From Circinella umbellata (taxonomy: Eukaryota; Mucoromycota; Mucoromycetes; Mucorales; Lichtheimiaceae): DNA of 64,000 bases. The stretch covers positions 185,600-249,599 of the forward strand of contig JAIWNF010000065.1 of NCBI GenBank assembly GCA_025093555.1. Direction: 5' to 3'. Positions 11,301 to 24,201 of this stretch are shown here, piece by piece. The notes under the pieces were generated by a model. It was not told the DNA's origin. It was given only the letters and a program-made list of their open reading frames with translations, and made no database searches. The position numbers and the translations under genes are program-made. How positions within the stretch are numbered: position 1 is the first letter of the stretch; each line of letters begins with the position of its first letter.

Positions 11301-12425
11301 CCTTTTTTTTTTTATTTTCGCGCTTTAATTTCTTTCAAAATAAAGAACTTCATACATGTTAAAACATAAAAAAAAGTACACAAAGACTTTTGCCATAAGT
11401 TTTACCAGAAGTATTTTATAATATTCTAATCAATCTTGCTCTATATAGCAAGACCGTAATTTAAATACATGACATTATTGGTAAAGGAATATAACAGACT
11501 GCTCCGCAATAAAAAAAAAAATAAGTGAAACAAACCAAGAAAAAAAAAAAAAGGTGAAACAAGTTACTTTCAGGACAACGGGCAAGTTTTAAAAAAAAAA
11601 ATATTTTTCCAAATTTGGTGAAAAAAAAGATCTTCTTGTTTGTCGGCATTAATCAGTTTTTTGATTTTTGATATCTTTTAAAGGAATAATTCGAAAAAGT
11701 GTGTGAATATGTATCAAATATACTAATATACAACACTTGTTTTGGAATGACGCAAGACAACAAAAAAACCAATTTCTTTCCATAAATAGTTACCAAATAA
11801 AAGATACACACAGACACTCATACTTAAGATTACATTCAAAGGGGTCATCCAATTGACATACTATGTAAATTTTTCTAGCTCGGATGCTGTTTGCATGTGT
11901 GGGAGAAAGAAAGAACAAACATGTTCACGAGAAACTCACAAATAAACAAAGAGAAAGGAAGATATAAACAATGACGAAAATATGTGTATATTTTTTTTTT
12001 TTGTTGTTTTTTCAAACATATGATTATATGTACAAGATTGAATATTTTTGTTGTAAGGGAGTAAATAAAAAAAAAGTGGGGGAGGGAAAGGAGATTTTTG
12101 GTGTTCTTCGCTAAAATAATGAAAATAAAAGACTAAATGTCGACATATTAAGCTTGCATAAACTAAAATAAAAAAAACATGAAGTTATAAAGGGAAAGGA
12201 AAGTATGAACGATGCTTCTGCAGTAACAAGGGTTTAAAAGGGATTGTTTTTTGTTTTTTGTTTGTTTTTTGTTGATTGGTTTCGATAGAGGGAAAAAAAA
12301 CAAGGTAATGAAAGAATATTATACAAATGAGTTGTTGATAGTAATAAAGGGTATACAAATTTATAGAAAAAAAAAAAAGAAAGGAGCGAAGAAGAACAAA
12401 TAAATGTTGTTGTTATGTTGTAATC
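8385..12425. other. 4-kb intergenic region, AT-rich
   Basis: No intact gene is visible. A perfect GCAACGGTTGC palindrome near 8499-8509 lies about 120 bp upstream of the CLASP-like start and could be a promoter site. A (TA)n run is at about 8562-8583. A plus-strand relic at about 9270-9960 is listed separately. The remainder is poly-A/T-rich. The last kilobase flanks the 3' end of the minus-strand gene at 12426. Confidence 0.5.
9270..9960 (+). pseudogene. Possible decayed coding sequence
   Basis: Between stops, plus-strand frames give protein-like pieces: ETIKTILKNSPEMNMVHTF and TSELNKGGESLLESGYSETI (9290-9450), then LDHRTPSAKMVSYIPTLEVY, and LQDMLMCVLRRMTRKPTIPA (from about 9840). Base composition is less AT-biased than the flanks. 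The pieces lie in different frames with stops between them, so at best this is a broken gene or transposon remnant. Minus-strand open frames over the same bases were judged less convincing. No family was recognised. Confidence 0.2.
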
Positions 12426-13091
12426 TTAAGCGGAACGTTTTCGTTTCCATTCTACCACCTGGGTATGATTTGCATTTAATGCTGTAGTTATCACAGTAGT
12501 TGTTCTCATAGGAGCCGTCATATACGATTCTTGATCCTCTTCATCATCTTCCCCCATCATAATCTTGAATCGACCTTTCGTAATGACACGAGGATTAGGT
12601 GGTTGATGATGGTGGTGATGATGGTGATGGTAACGATGGTGAAGATGAAGGTGATGTCGGTCATGCTGTTGTTGTCGACCTTCTTCTTGCTGCTGTTGTT
12701 CGCATTGCCAAAAATCGGTATCCCAAATATGTGGTCGATTTGAAATAGATGTAGTGCTTCCAGAAGAAAGAGTTGTTGTTTCATTCATAGTAGTAATAGG
12801 TGGAGAAGTAACAGTAGCATCAACAATTTTGATACCGGTCAACTGCGCAAACTCGCGTGCGGTTAAATCTTCACACTTTACTTCTGTTGACTTGTGACGA
12901 ACGTATTTCTCGGTGGCTGCAGCGAGTGTCATAGGCGACCAACACTTTGAGCGACTTTTTTGAAATATTGCAAGACCTTTACGCCAACGACTACTACTGC
13001 TCGATGTGCTTGTGCTTGTGTTACTACTGGTCGTAGATGTTGAAGCTGAATGATGTTGTGCTGGAATATGTGATAATGTTGCCAAGGCCAT
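12426..13091 (-). CDS. Intronless low-complexity protein (221 aa), function unknown
   Basis: A single open frame starts with MALATLSHIPAQ. It has a Ser/Thr-rich N-terminus, then a denser central part (RWRKGLAIFQKSRSK; KSTEVKCEDLTAREFAQLTG) and a short aromatic motif, HIWDTDFWQ. These are followed by a Gln/His-rich run with eight or more consecutive His, then GRFKIMMGEDDEED and a basic end (WKRKRSA). The two ordered islands separated by low complexity suggest a conserved core with a disordered linker. No catalytic motif or signal peptide was seen. The basic tail could be a nuclear localisation signal. The His tract is encoded by a (CAT/CAC) repeat. Confidence 0.6.
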   Translation of the reverse strand: MALATLSHIPAQHHSASTSTTSSNTSTSTSSSSSRWRKGLAIFQKSRSKCWSPMTLAAATEKYVRHKSTEVKCEDLTAREFAQLTGIKIVDATVTSPPITTMNETTTLSSGSTTSISNRPHIWDTDFWQCEQQQQEEGRQQQHDRHHLHLHHRYHHHHHHHHQPPNPRVITKGRFKIMMGEDDEEDQESYMTAPMRTTTVITTALNANHTQVVEWKRKRSA

Positions 13092-15262
13092 TGTGTATGT
13101 ATTTGCTATATATTATGTATTATTTGATTCACTGTTTTGGTTTTTCGTATTTCTTAAATTATTATTAGTTTTGTTGTTATGTATTTGTTTGTTTGTATAT
13201 AAATATATATAATATGTTATTAATAGAGTAGGGAGTGAGGGTGGTGGAGATAGGATGAGGATGGGAGATGGGTTGGAACTTATATAATAAGAAAATAAAT
13301 TATTGAAAAATAAAGTATGCGGGATTATGATTTATGGTTACAACATTAAAAAACAAAATAGGTGGCAAAATGAAATGTGTTCTTTTTGAAGGTAGAAAAT
13401 TTTACACAAAAAAAAAGAGTCGTTTGCTATATAAAAAAAGTTTTATACAAAAAATAAAGAAAAAGGCTTAAGTGGAAAGAATAAAAGAGAAAAAAAAGAA
13501 AAGGCTCGTTTATATTCAAAAAGTTTTTTTTTTTGTATAAAAAAAGTTTCGCTGGGCCGGGAGCGCTGGGCAATTTGGGATTGAGATGTGTTGTGTGTGT
13601 GATGGGGGACAAATGTAAGTAGAGGAAAAAGATTTTTTCGGAACGCCGCGTGTCCAGCTCTCACTTTGCCTCGTTCTCCTTCTTTCTAATTCTTACTCCC
13701 CATCCAATCCAAGTCTTATAATTAATAAGTTAATCCTAAACCCAGCTAGCTAATACATTTCCACACTCTAATATATTCCGTAATGGCATGTTTAACTTCT
13801 TTTTGCTTCTATTTTTTTTTAAAAAAAAAGTGGGAATCATACTTTTGAAAATTTTAAATTGGTAATATGATTAAAAAAGAACATGATGATGATAATTTTT
13901 GATGTGTTTTCATTATTTATTATTATGATTTTAGTCCTTAGTTATTATACAGGTATACTGTTGTGATGGTGTTGTGTTTTTTGGTCTGTACACACAACAA
14001 ACATGTGATCGGAGAATGCATAGATCCCGGTTATTATTATTTCAAGGCATTTTATTTTTTACCCATCATTCCCTGATATAATAAAGTCATCTGGGATAAC
14101 CCAATGATCATTCAACTGGTTTATGAGGGGAATAAATGTGACACAATCAATTAAAGACTTTATTATATTCTTCTCAATCAGAAACCTGAAAGTGGCTTAA
14201 AAAGAAATATGCATTATTCAGACTGAGCAATAAAATATCATCATTAGTAACTCCCCATATCTTCGGTCCTTTCGATAGCTACTTTATTTTTTTTATCGTA
14301 ACTATACAGTCAATTTATTATAATAATAAACTAACCTAATACTATTAATGCTATTATTATTAGTATTATTATTATCACTATCATTATTATCACTTAACTC
14401 TGATTCAATATTCTACAATACATCATAAATAAATTTAAAAAAAAAGGAGAAAAAAGGGGAGAAAAAATAAGATTATCTGTGCACACAAACAACATGGTTT
14501 GCGTTATCATTACCTATCATTCAAGTAAAAAAAACAGGGCGCGAGAAATTATTTCCAAATAAAAGTAAAAATACCTCATCAGCTTTTTGATTAGCTTTTT
14601 ATTTCAAAGTGGAATGCTTTTTTTTTTTTCATGTATATATATTCTATCTTATCCTATCCTATTTCAGCTAATAATTATACAGCAGATATTTAACATAGCG
14701 TGATATCAACAGAGGTGTGGTGAAAAATGGTTTTTTTTTTACAAAATATCTTTTGTGTGATTAAATACAGAAATTCCAGCTTTTTATTATTTTAAAATCG
14801 TAACCCAGTTTGTGTAATGTTGTGCCAGCAAGGAGGGAGGCAACTCTCTCATGCCACACACAACTAGATATGAGCAAGGTTCTTACTTTACTTGTGTAAT
14901 AATACAAACAAACAAGGAAAAAGAAGTAAAGTATAAGATTGGTAATATAAGACCACGTTCTTTTTTTTATATATTTTTACTAAAGAAGAATGTAAAAAAA
15001 AAACGAAATCGACAATTAAGACAAAAAATAAAATACTAAACTATATAAGTTACTAAGAAAAACTATAAAACTAAAAAAGAAAGAATAGAGTGATGGATTG
15101 CAATGACACTATGAGGGGGGGGGCGTGCAAAATGGATTGGACGATTTTAAGTGGAGGAGAAAGGAGGAATTTAGTAGTAAGAGAGAAAATGGAGGTACGA
15201 ATTATAAAACAGCAAAAGATTTCTAAGAAAAAAAGAATAAACAAAAGATAATAAACCTTTTT
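13092..15262. other. Intergenic, AT-rich
   Basis: This holds the upstream region of the minus-strand 221-residue gene and the 3' flank of the PP2A B'' gene. There are poly-A/T tracts, a short GC-richer patch (GGGCCGGGAGCGCTGGGC near 13553-13570), a run of nine G at about 15115-15123 and TTATTA triplet repeats near 14350-14395. No open frame with protein-like composition was found. Confidence 0.5.
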
Positions 15263-18200
15263 CTATGATGGTTCAGATAATCTTTGTCTAGATAACCACC
15301 AAATCCATTCAGTCGCTCGATCCTCACGTTCTTCCTCTTCAACATCATTGTCATCTTCGTCATGTGGCTGCCAGAGCCATGGTTGTTGTCCTTGACGTGA
15401 ATCACCATGTTGGATTTTTTGAACAACAGATTCTGTTGTTGGGTTTACCCCGGTTGTTGCATTAGTGTTAGGATTAGCAGTAGCCCAACTTGGAGGCGCA
15501 GGCGCTGTAGGATCTTTGGTGGGCGTTGTCGGGGCGCTTGTATCACTGTCATGATCACTTGTGCTACTACTTGATTCTCCAGGGTTCACAATGTCTGGCT
15601 TCATTTCTGTTTCGTCATGGCGGTCGTTGTTGTGATGTTGCTCGGAATAGAGTTTAACCTCTTCAGCTTGTGATACAGGTGACATGATCATATCGCCAAG
15701 CGATATATTGTCGCTATCATTACCAATCACTTCACGTTCCTCTATTAATAATGAAGATGAACTTTCTTCTTCTTCTTCTTCTTCTTCTTCTTCCTCATCC
15801 TCGACTTCTTCTTCAGCCAAATAACCAATATCATCGTCTTCTTCGTCTTCTTCTTCGTCTTCTTGCTCATCTTCATCTTCTTCATCATCCCAAACGATAT
15901 CGTTACGTTCATTTAATAACAATTGCTGATATTCTGTCTCGGCATAGTCACACCAATCACTAATGGTAAAATAACCCAAACTTTCATCAAAAGCAGCCAA
16001 TTCATCTTCAATGGCTGATACAACAGATAGATTGTTATTATTGTTATCCGATTGCTGTAACTGTCTACGTCTATCTTGTTCTTGTTTTCGTTTCGCGCGA
16101 ATAGATCCTTGATAAGATTCATGGATTTGAAACCGATCAAAATTCAGGAACGTATCAAAGAATCGTTCAGCAAGAAAACCATTTTGTTTCAAGTCATGAA
16201 GTCGGAATTGGCCTGGCACTTGAGGTTGTATCAAGTCGTTCCTATTCATTATGTTAAGTATTCTTGTCGTCAGCAATCTTGTCCTCCTGAATTTAATCCT
16301 TTCTCGTTTCCATCTCATGTCATACTGTTTTTTTTCGAGACAACAGAAAAAAAAAAAAGAAAAATGGGCTCTTTTTTACTCACATTTGGCACAAAATGTT
16401 TTGGAATTGAATTTGATCATCATCAGCTACTCCATAAAATCGTTGTCTATATTAGTATCATATCACCAGATATTTAAAGATTTGGCGGGTTTGTGTATGA
16501 GAAAAGGGTGTCCAGTCAATTTTTGTGTGCATCACATGTGTACATAGCTTATTTTCACGTTTTCTAGTACTAGCAGCAATATGAGATCATACCTTGCTTC
16601 CTGTTCTTGCCAAAATTGAGCTAGCTCATAACTTGATAAGATACCATCGCCATCAGTATCCATGCATCGGAACCTATATTACACACAGATACATATATAT
16701 TAAGATTGTAACGTTAACATCTCTCCCTTCTTTTTTTTTTTTACTTTTTTTTTGGGCTTCTCCCTGGTTTCTTCTATCTCTGTTAAGGAGAAATATGGAA
16801 AAGAGTGAAAGCAAATAAATATCGTTGATATCATTACCAGTATTCGATCGCCATCGGAGTGCTCTTGTCAACTTCTGACAATAAAAACCCTGCATTTTAA
16901 AAGTAAATATATCAGTGATAATTAATGGTAATTTAGTACATATGTAATTAAAAAAAATCATTTACTCGTTCTTTTTTTTTTTTATTCTAATTTTTCTTTA
17001 TAAAATACTAACAAATATAATCAAGATAAGTTAATGTGGGAGTATCACCCCATACTCCGCTACCACTTTGATCACGAGCAAAGGCGGCAATGCGCCCACA
17101 TTGCATAATACGATGAACAACTCTCGGAGCCAATGCGGCTTGATTATATTTAGCCAAGTTGGCTTCAGAAATAATTAAATCGTGATCATCGTCCAAGGTC
17201 CAGAATTTACAGTAAAGTACATAAAAATGTTTGTATGAAAAACAATCTCGAGTCTATTATTATTATACTTTTAATAATAAGAAAAGAAAAATAAATAAAC
17301 AATCAGCATCTTTTCTTTAAGAAACTTACACTATTTAAATCAACATTGGGTCCAAGCATATGTATCATATTTGCAAAATCACTCCGTCGAAATTGACTTA
17401 AAGTCATTTTCCCACTTGGACAACGAGCTTCATAGTATAATCGACAAATCACAGTTTCGACTGGAAAAAAAAAAGGGATTCGAGACAAAAGAGAGAGAGA
17501 GAGAGAGAGAGAGGATTGTTTTAGTTGAGTTAGAAGTTTTTGAATATTTCCCCGGTTCAAACGTTAGGAAATATAATTCAAGAAGAAAAAACAAATTTAC
17601 TTACTGTAACGTTCTTGGAACATTGAATTATCTGCCAAGAACCGCAAGCCAGGATGGTGGAGTACAATATCTGGAATAAGAAGATTTTCATAACGTTACA
17701 ATCGAGAACAAAAAAAAAATAGACAAATGAAAGAGAATAAGCTTTTTTTTTTGTTTTTTACCTTCCAATACAGGCAAAAAGTCTTCTGGTAATAACCAGG
17801 CACAGTTAGGTTTTCTGAGAATATTAAAAAAAAGCGACTCGTCATCATATCGATCTCGCGATAATTCAGTCCAACCACTATTATTAGAAAAAAAATAATT
17901 TACAAAAGTATGAATATTCAATTTGATTAAGATGACTGTTATTTTAACGTACTGAGCAAATTGGTCCAAAGTAATTCTTTCATCACGTTGATGCATAAAA
18001 TCAATTCTTCGAAATAGAGCAATATTCATATATCGTGGTAATCCACATGTTCGAGTAATTGCTACGAAATGAGGTTCTGACAAGTATGGTTGGGCACTAT
18101 AAAGGTGGCGTACAATAGCCTGAATATTATTATTATAATAAGTTAGTATACTGTTATCTTGTTTTTTTTTCTGTGTTCTGATTCGATTATTCTTAATAAC

Positions 18201-18768
18201 ATTCGACTCTTTTCTCAGTAGCTATATACATGATACTGATTATTATTACCATGATTTTACGAATTTTACGATCTCTTTCTTCTGGGGCGGCAGGTTTACC
18301 ATGAGGGAAGAAAAATGGAGGTATGTTTTTTCGGGTATCGACAATGGTCTTATTATTAATGTCACTGTTGGCAGGAGTAAAACATAGCGGTGATGTCGGT
18401 AACGATGGTGAACAGAAAGTAGATGACCTTATTTTTTTTTCATGTATCTTGTTTTGGTTATTTGCTTCTGGTATTGCATTATCATTATGCTCCTCATGAA
18501 TGGGTATTTCCGATTGTAATGAAGTTGTTATAGTATCCATTTTATCATAATCATATGTAGAGCTGTTGATAATATTACTGTTGCTATTATTATTATCGTT
18601 ACAGTTGTTGTCATTGAAACTATTGTGGCTATTATTTTTCGTCGTTGCTATGGAGATAATGTTGGAAGGCATATCAGAATCTGGCGGAGTGACAACCACA
18701 GAAGGCAGGCAAGTTATGATGCTGCTGGAAAAAGTGGTATCAGAAGGTAAAGTTGTTGTTATAATCAT
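15263..18768 (-). CDS. PP2A regulatory subunit B'' (PR72/PPP2R3-type, EF-hand) with acidic tail
   Basis: Ten exons join in phase to 801 residues: 18250-18768, 17953-18119, 17762-17877, 17605-17670, 17332-17460, 17013-17246, 16838-16889, 16593-16673, 16384-16446, 15263-16241. The N-terminus is Asn/Ser-rich. The B'' core starts at [11 protein letters not shown] (about 150). It continues through the [20 protein letters not shown] segment, a first EF-hand-like loop ([12 protein letters not shown]) and [20 protein letters not shown], a canonical calcium loop, and ends near [11 protein letters not shown] (about 510). Known B'' subunits target PP2A and bind calcium. About 275 further residues form an extremely Asp/Glu-rich tail. 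The donor of exon 5 was set at A|GTGTAAGT because it restores [13 protein letters not shown]. Confidence 0.93.
15762..15794. repeat. (CTT/TTC)n trinucleotide repeat coding for poly-Glu
   Basis: A near-pure trinucleotide run lies in the last exon of the PP2A B'' gene and encodes consecutive Glu residues in the acidic tail. It is likely to vary in length. Confidence 0.85.
17491..17512. repeat. (GA)11 microsatellite in an intron
   Basis: A pure GA dinucleotide run lies in the intron between exons 4 and 5 of the PP2A B'' gene; it is CT-rich on the transcribed strand, upstream of the acceptor. Confidence 0.9.
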
Positions 18769-18794
18769 TGAATGTCGTGTGTTGGAATGAGCAA

Positions 18795-18829
<35 letters not shown>

Positions 18830-20781
18830 GGAGACGAAAAGAAAGGGGAGAAATGTTTTTTATTTTTGGGTGTTCAAGATAATTAGTTAAAAAAAAGTCA
18901 ACAATGGAAATAGGTTCTTTATTAACAAATAAAAAGCGAAAGTGTGGTTGCAAGGAGAAAATAATAATAAAAAAAGGAATTGGGCTATTTTTACAAACCT
19001 TTGCATTGAAAGAATGATATCAAGAATAATATAAAACCGGTTTTATGGTATATATATGAGCGTACTAGAAATATTTTGATGCTGGTAATTATTGATTTCT
19101 TTTCCGTGTGCGTTGTGGTGTTAGTTTTCAAATGTTGCTTCTGGTATGATCTATTATTTTTTCTTTTTCACTCCTGGATAACAATTTTTTTTAGGACTTA
19201 AAAGAAAAAAGAAAGGGAAATAAAAAAAGAGAGAGAAAATTATACTAAATCAAAAGTTGAAAATGAGGGGGGAAAGAGTTGCAGAGTGTAATAAAAAAAA
19301 AGAGATAAAAGTGAAAGAGAGAAACAGGAAAATAGGGTTTTTTTTTCCTTAGATGAAATATAACTTAACTATTCAAAATGTTAAAAAGCAACCGCTCGCT
19401 TTTTTCTGCAATGCAATGTATTTTGCGCCAGGATGAATTTTGACACGCAATAACATTCTCAAAAAAAAAAAAGCTGCTTACCTTTTTGGATCTCTCCTAA
19501 CGATTTTTTTCTTAAATAAAAAACAGCGTCATGATTATTATAATTTTATTTCAAATGATTTTTTTTAAAAAAATGCACTGTCTATCATTCGGTCTGTCAC
19601 TTTTAACACCAAATTACTAATTCGTTCACATCAACCCACACCCCCCTTCTCCGCATTTATACAAACCTCCCTTCAAACTCTCATCCTCCTTCTGGTTAGT
19701 TTATTCACCCCTTGAACCCACGCATACAGCTCGCGTTTCTTTTTTCCCCTTTCTCCTTTTTTTTATACCTCCTGTTTAACTCCTTTTACTCTGGCATCAT
19801 CAAATTCATCGTACTCCCTTTTTTTTATTATATCAAATAGCCTCTTCATCAATTGTGTTTATGTTTCTCCTTGAATGCAACAAAACCCAACAATAAATCT
19901 AAAAGAGAGAAGAAAAAGGAACCAAAAATAAAAGTGCAGCATTTAGAAGATCTCGCTAATAAAGCTTATATTACAATATAAGAATAAAATTAAACGACGA
20001 AAATAATAAAAATAATAGTATTATCCAATGAACTGATTTATTTTTAATAATGTGATGTGACATTTGTGTAAGTAAATCATTGTAATTTATGATCTTCTCT
20101 TTATTAAATCAGTTAAATAACTAAAAAAAACCACGCGATATTAAATTTATTGTTATGGTAATCTGCAAATGAATGTAACTGCTTTCAAAAAAAAAAAGTG
20201 CCACGGACATTATAGATTTTCATCATTGTTGCTTATCTTATTATTACTAATATCGTTGATGTGTCTTGATAAAAAATAAAATAAACACGAAAAAAGACAA
20301 GCGAGGCACAGCAATAATGAACCCTCTTTTTGTGCTCCCTCATTTTAGCGACGATAATTAACTTCCCATTGTAGCACTTTTGCTCCGATTTGGGCAGCAC
20401 TTTTCGTATAACATGTACATAATAATAACTTTATTTATTTTTTGTTACACTGTGTTAGTTTGATAAATTGCATATGTTTTTAAAAGAGGGGAAAAAAAAG
20501 TGAAATGTTGATTAATGTTACAATACAAAAGTGGGATAATACGTAAAATAAAGCGAGTCTATATGTATAAAGCAAAGTACAAACGAATAATATACTAGAT
20601 CAGGAAGATCGGAGAAGGGTATATTTATATTTTGATAAGTGAAGAAAAAAAGAAAAACGTGAATGAGTGGCAAGGGTGCTATAATGTTTGATAAAGAGTA
20701 CATACTTTGTTGTAGCCACAAATAATAGTTTATTGACTTGAACTTAAACACCAAATATATGTTTGATCCTTATTATTTGTA
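18769..20781. other. Intergenic, upstream of PP2A B'' and downstream of the PAS kinase
   Basis: No gene was seen. It contains a 29-base A-run just upstream of the PP2A B'' start, purine-rich stretches, and a pyrimidine-rich plus-strand block at about 19630-19850 (CCCCCCTTCTCC, CTCCTTCTGG). On the minus strand that block is purine-rich and may belong to the B'' promoter. Confidence 0.5.
18798..18826. repeat. 29-base homopolymer A tract
   Basis: An uninterrupted A-run on the plus strand (T-run on the coding strand) lies 30 bp upstream of the PP2A B'' start codon. Such tracts exclude nucleosomes in yeasts; that role here is inference. Exact length is the kind of thing assemblies get wrong. Confidence 0.85.
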
Positions 20782-23700
20782 TCAAAGGAGCCATTTATGT
20801 TTCACCACGTTTTGAATGTTAAGTCTAGAGTCAATATTTGGATCAAGCATACCATCAATCAGCTCTCTTAGATCTATTATTATAATAAAAGAAAATAGTT
20901 AATTCACAACTTAATAATTTGTTACATGTACTTAATAAAAAGAGGGCCAAGTAGGATATAAGCAGAAGACGGGGGAACAATAAAAAATTGCTTTATATGT
21001 ACGCATGCATATGCATACATAAACCATCATATGAAAAACAAAGGAACATGTTAGATTGTGATCATTACTTACTCGTAGGTAGTTCAAAGGGAAATATTAA
21101 TTTCCTTTTAACAACTTCTTCCGCCGAGTGAAATGGATTTGAATGGTGAACAATAGTATAAAGGAGAACACCTAACGCCCATATATCTTGAGGTGGTCCT
21201 GTGTAGTTATTGCCAGTAAGAACTTCAGGCGATGCATAATCAACTGTACCAACAAAAGTATTGAATGTGTTAGCGGTGTTATATTTATTATTACTGCTGT
21301 CGGTTTTGATATAAGCAGCACTTCCGAAATCGATTAAGCGAATATTCAAGTTTCCATCAATCATGACATTTTCGTCTTTAATATCTCGATGAATAATTCC
21401 AAGTTCTTCATGCAGATGGTGAATTGCATATGCTATTTGTTTAAATATTTGTCGCGTGTATGGTTCAGTCAAACCAGGGTTATCTTCAATAAAATTGAAT
21501 AATGTTTTACCATAGTTTTTCATGACAATTTTATAATGTGCTTCATCTTGTGAGTACATGACTAAAATATACAATATTTACGGCTTAGTGATAATTGCTA
21601 ATATTAAAACTATCTAAATTGTAAACGAAGTCCAAAAAAAAAAATACTAACGCATTTCACAACAATTCGAGTGTTTATTTTGTTGAAGTCTTTTGAGTAT
21701 TTCAATTTCCAATGGTAGTGATGTTTTCTTTTTTTGATTTCTTTCTTTAACCACACGTGTTTTCTCAACATATTTAATTGTAACCTATCATAAGGTTTAT
21801 ACAAAATGTAATATCACTCTTTTTAGTATTGTTTATATTTTTCAATTGTAACGTAAACAAAAAAAAAAGGTGTGATCGAACCCACTAGAAATATATATAC
21901 ATATGATGGCTTTACCTGTTCATCAGTTGCTGTATCGTAAGCGGAATATGTAGTACCATATGATCCCCGTCCAACACGGTTGGGGGAAATAGTGTAATTT
22001 GTAAAATTGGTAGACCACTTTGGAGTAAATTGATACTTAACAAAGACCCAATGTGGAACTTCTTTGTTATAAGAATACTGAATATGCAAATGATTCAAAC
22101 GATATTCTTCTTCCTTCCAGTTTTTTGCTGTAAATAATCGCTTTTGTTCGTCAATAACACCAGGCCATGCATTTCCTTCGACGGCCAATTGTTTACAATA
22201 GTTGCTTTTCAATATAGCACCGTGAAACACGTTATTCTTGGTGTCGTTAATATTATAATTATTTCTATTGTCTGTTGATTGTTGTTCGTTGCTGCAAATA
22301 ATGCTGTAATCACTAATTTTATGGTAGAATGTTTGAATTACGCTGGGCACTTGTGGAAGTCGATCGACAACAGCTTTTTTCTTTTTCCGCTCATGATTAT
22401 CTACTTCGCCAAATAAGCAGCCGTTAACAGTTTCGCTTTCCCATACTATCGTCTCCGCGCCCCAAGATACAGATACCATCCCGGTAATATAGGGGAGTGC
22501 TACAATATCCAACACATTGGATTCTAAGTCGGGCTTGGAAATAAAATAATGGAGTCCGTGAAATGTGGTTAATGGCTTGTCTAAATCTTTTATTACTTTA
22601 TGATACGGCATCCCCTTGACTGTAGATTTTGGATACTTAATGAAATATTCAATATCATAATGGGTATTTGGATCGATGTTGTTATTGGTATGACTTGTTT
22701 GTGTCGTATTGGATTTACTATGCGTGGAACTAAAACCGGTAATAGTACCCTTGTAAGAAAAAAAAACATTTTTTATTACAACGTTAGCTTCATGATTTTT
22801 TTCTTCAAAACACTATCACTACTTTGTAACGAACCTGGTCATTAAATTTAAGATGCCCAACAAGTACACATATATCAATAAATATAAATATATAGCCTTG
22901 AATTTTATTTTCTTCGTTCTTTTTTTCTTTAACCCAAAGCGAAAACCATTTACGATCATAACTATTTTTTTTGGACGCAGTTTTCACATATATCTAACAT
23001 ACAATATTTCCATACGTAGTTGTTTTTTTTTCATTAGTAATAATACTATTTTTATTATGAATAAGAATTATTATATAAACATAAATAAAAAAAAGAGGAC
23101 TTACAACATCTCCACAAAAACGTATAATTTCATTATATGAATTTGATTCTTCACCACCAAATATTCTTGACTTGCATTTAGGTGTTAAGAGAATATCGAT
23201 TGTCTTGTTTTGTAGGAAACTTGGACGATAACCAAAGAATAATTGATTCTTCACTGAATTACTATTGTTCGACCGACAAGACTGAATACGCAAGTTATCG
23301 TCGGTTTCAATGATAGTACACTTGTCAAATGGATATAATAATTCAGTAAGATCAGGACCAACGCTTTTTTTCCATGCATCGATCTGAGCTTTTTCTTCAT
23401 CTTCACTCCGTTGTTGTTCCTCTTGAATTTGACACTCAAGTAGGGATGTATCTTCTTGAAAGCTCCTATTTTGAATAGCACTTGGAATTTTGAACGTCGA
23501 TGGTTGCTGGAACATTGGATCGTATAAATTCTGAGAAACCTTCTTCATGGGCATTAATATATTATCGTCGTACGAATAGTAAATACTGGTATCACTTTGA
23601 ATGCTCTCGTCACTGAAATATCTCTCATAAAGTATCTTTGTTGTATCTGTTGGAGATGGTAGTAATTCTCTACTGGTACTATTCTGAATAAAATCTTGTT

Positions 23701-24201
23701 GTTGTAGCTGCTCTTCATCGTAAAAACAACTTGACAAGAGAGAGGATAATGTGCTAAAAGTGTCTGACTCTTCCATTGATAAAGAGCCTTCTTGTGAAAT
23801 ATTCGATGTCATGAGCTCAGCTGGAGCTAAAATAGTGCTTACGGGAGTTAGCGGATTCCTAAAATACATTTTATGCCAGTGATTTCATTAGTACTATTAC
23901 ACTACCTTTATAATATTTTGATCAACAAGATTTACCAGTTCTGTTTTATTATTTGTTGTTGCTGCAATAAATTATTGGACACATCTTTTGATGGCACTGT
24001 AACTTTGTTGTGATGATTGCAGCTGTAAATTAATGGTTGATCACAGCTCTTTATAAAAGCGTCATCAGTATCCATTGGGTCGCAGCTACCACCGAATATC
24101 TGACCAATATCATTCCCAATGTTAAACTGATCTATACCATCCTGACTAACTGATTCCCATCTAACTCCTTGGAATTCCTGACGTTTATTAATATAATCCA
24201 T
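20782..24201 (-). CDS. PAS-domain serine/threonine kinase (PAS kinase, Psk1/Psk2-like)
   Basis: Seven exons (23936-24201, 23105-23858, 22835-22993, 21916-22749, 21652-21784, 21073-21561, 20782-20873) join in phase to 908 residues. A PAS domain lies at about 265-390 (LFFGYRPSFLQNKTIDILL, then RKWFSLWVKE). The kinase domain occupies about 645-908: glycine loop GRGSYGTTYSAYD, beta-3 lysine in VTIKYV, EIEILKRL helix C, HRDIKDEN catalytic loop, LIDFGSA, a Gly-Thr-Val-Asp-Tyr-Ala-Ser-Pro-Glu activation segment and DIWALGVLLYT. All catalytic residues are present. The known family couples nutrient state to glycogen and translation control in yeasts. The long linker between PAS and kinase is diverged and Asn-rich. 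Every splice junction uses GT-AG. Confidence 0.93.
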
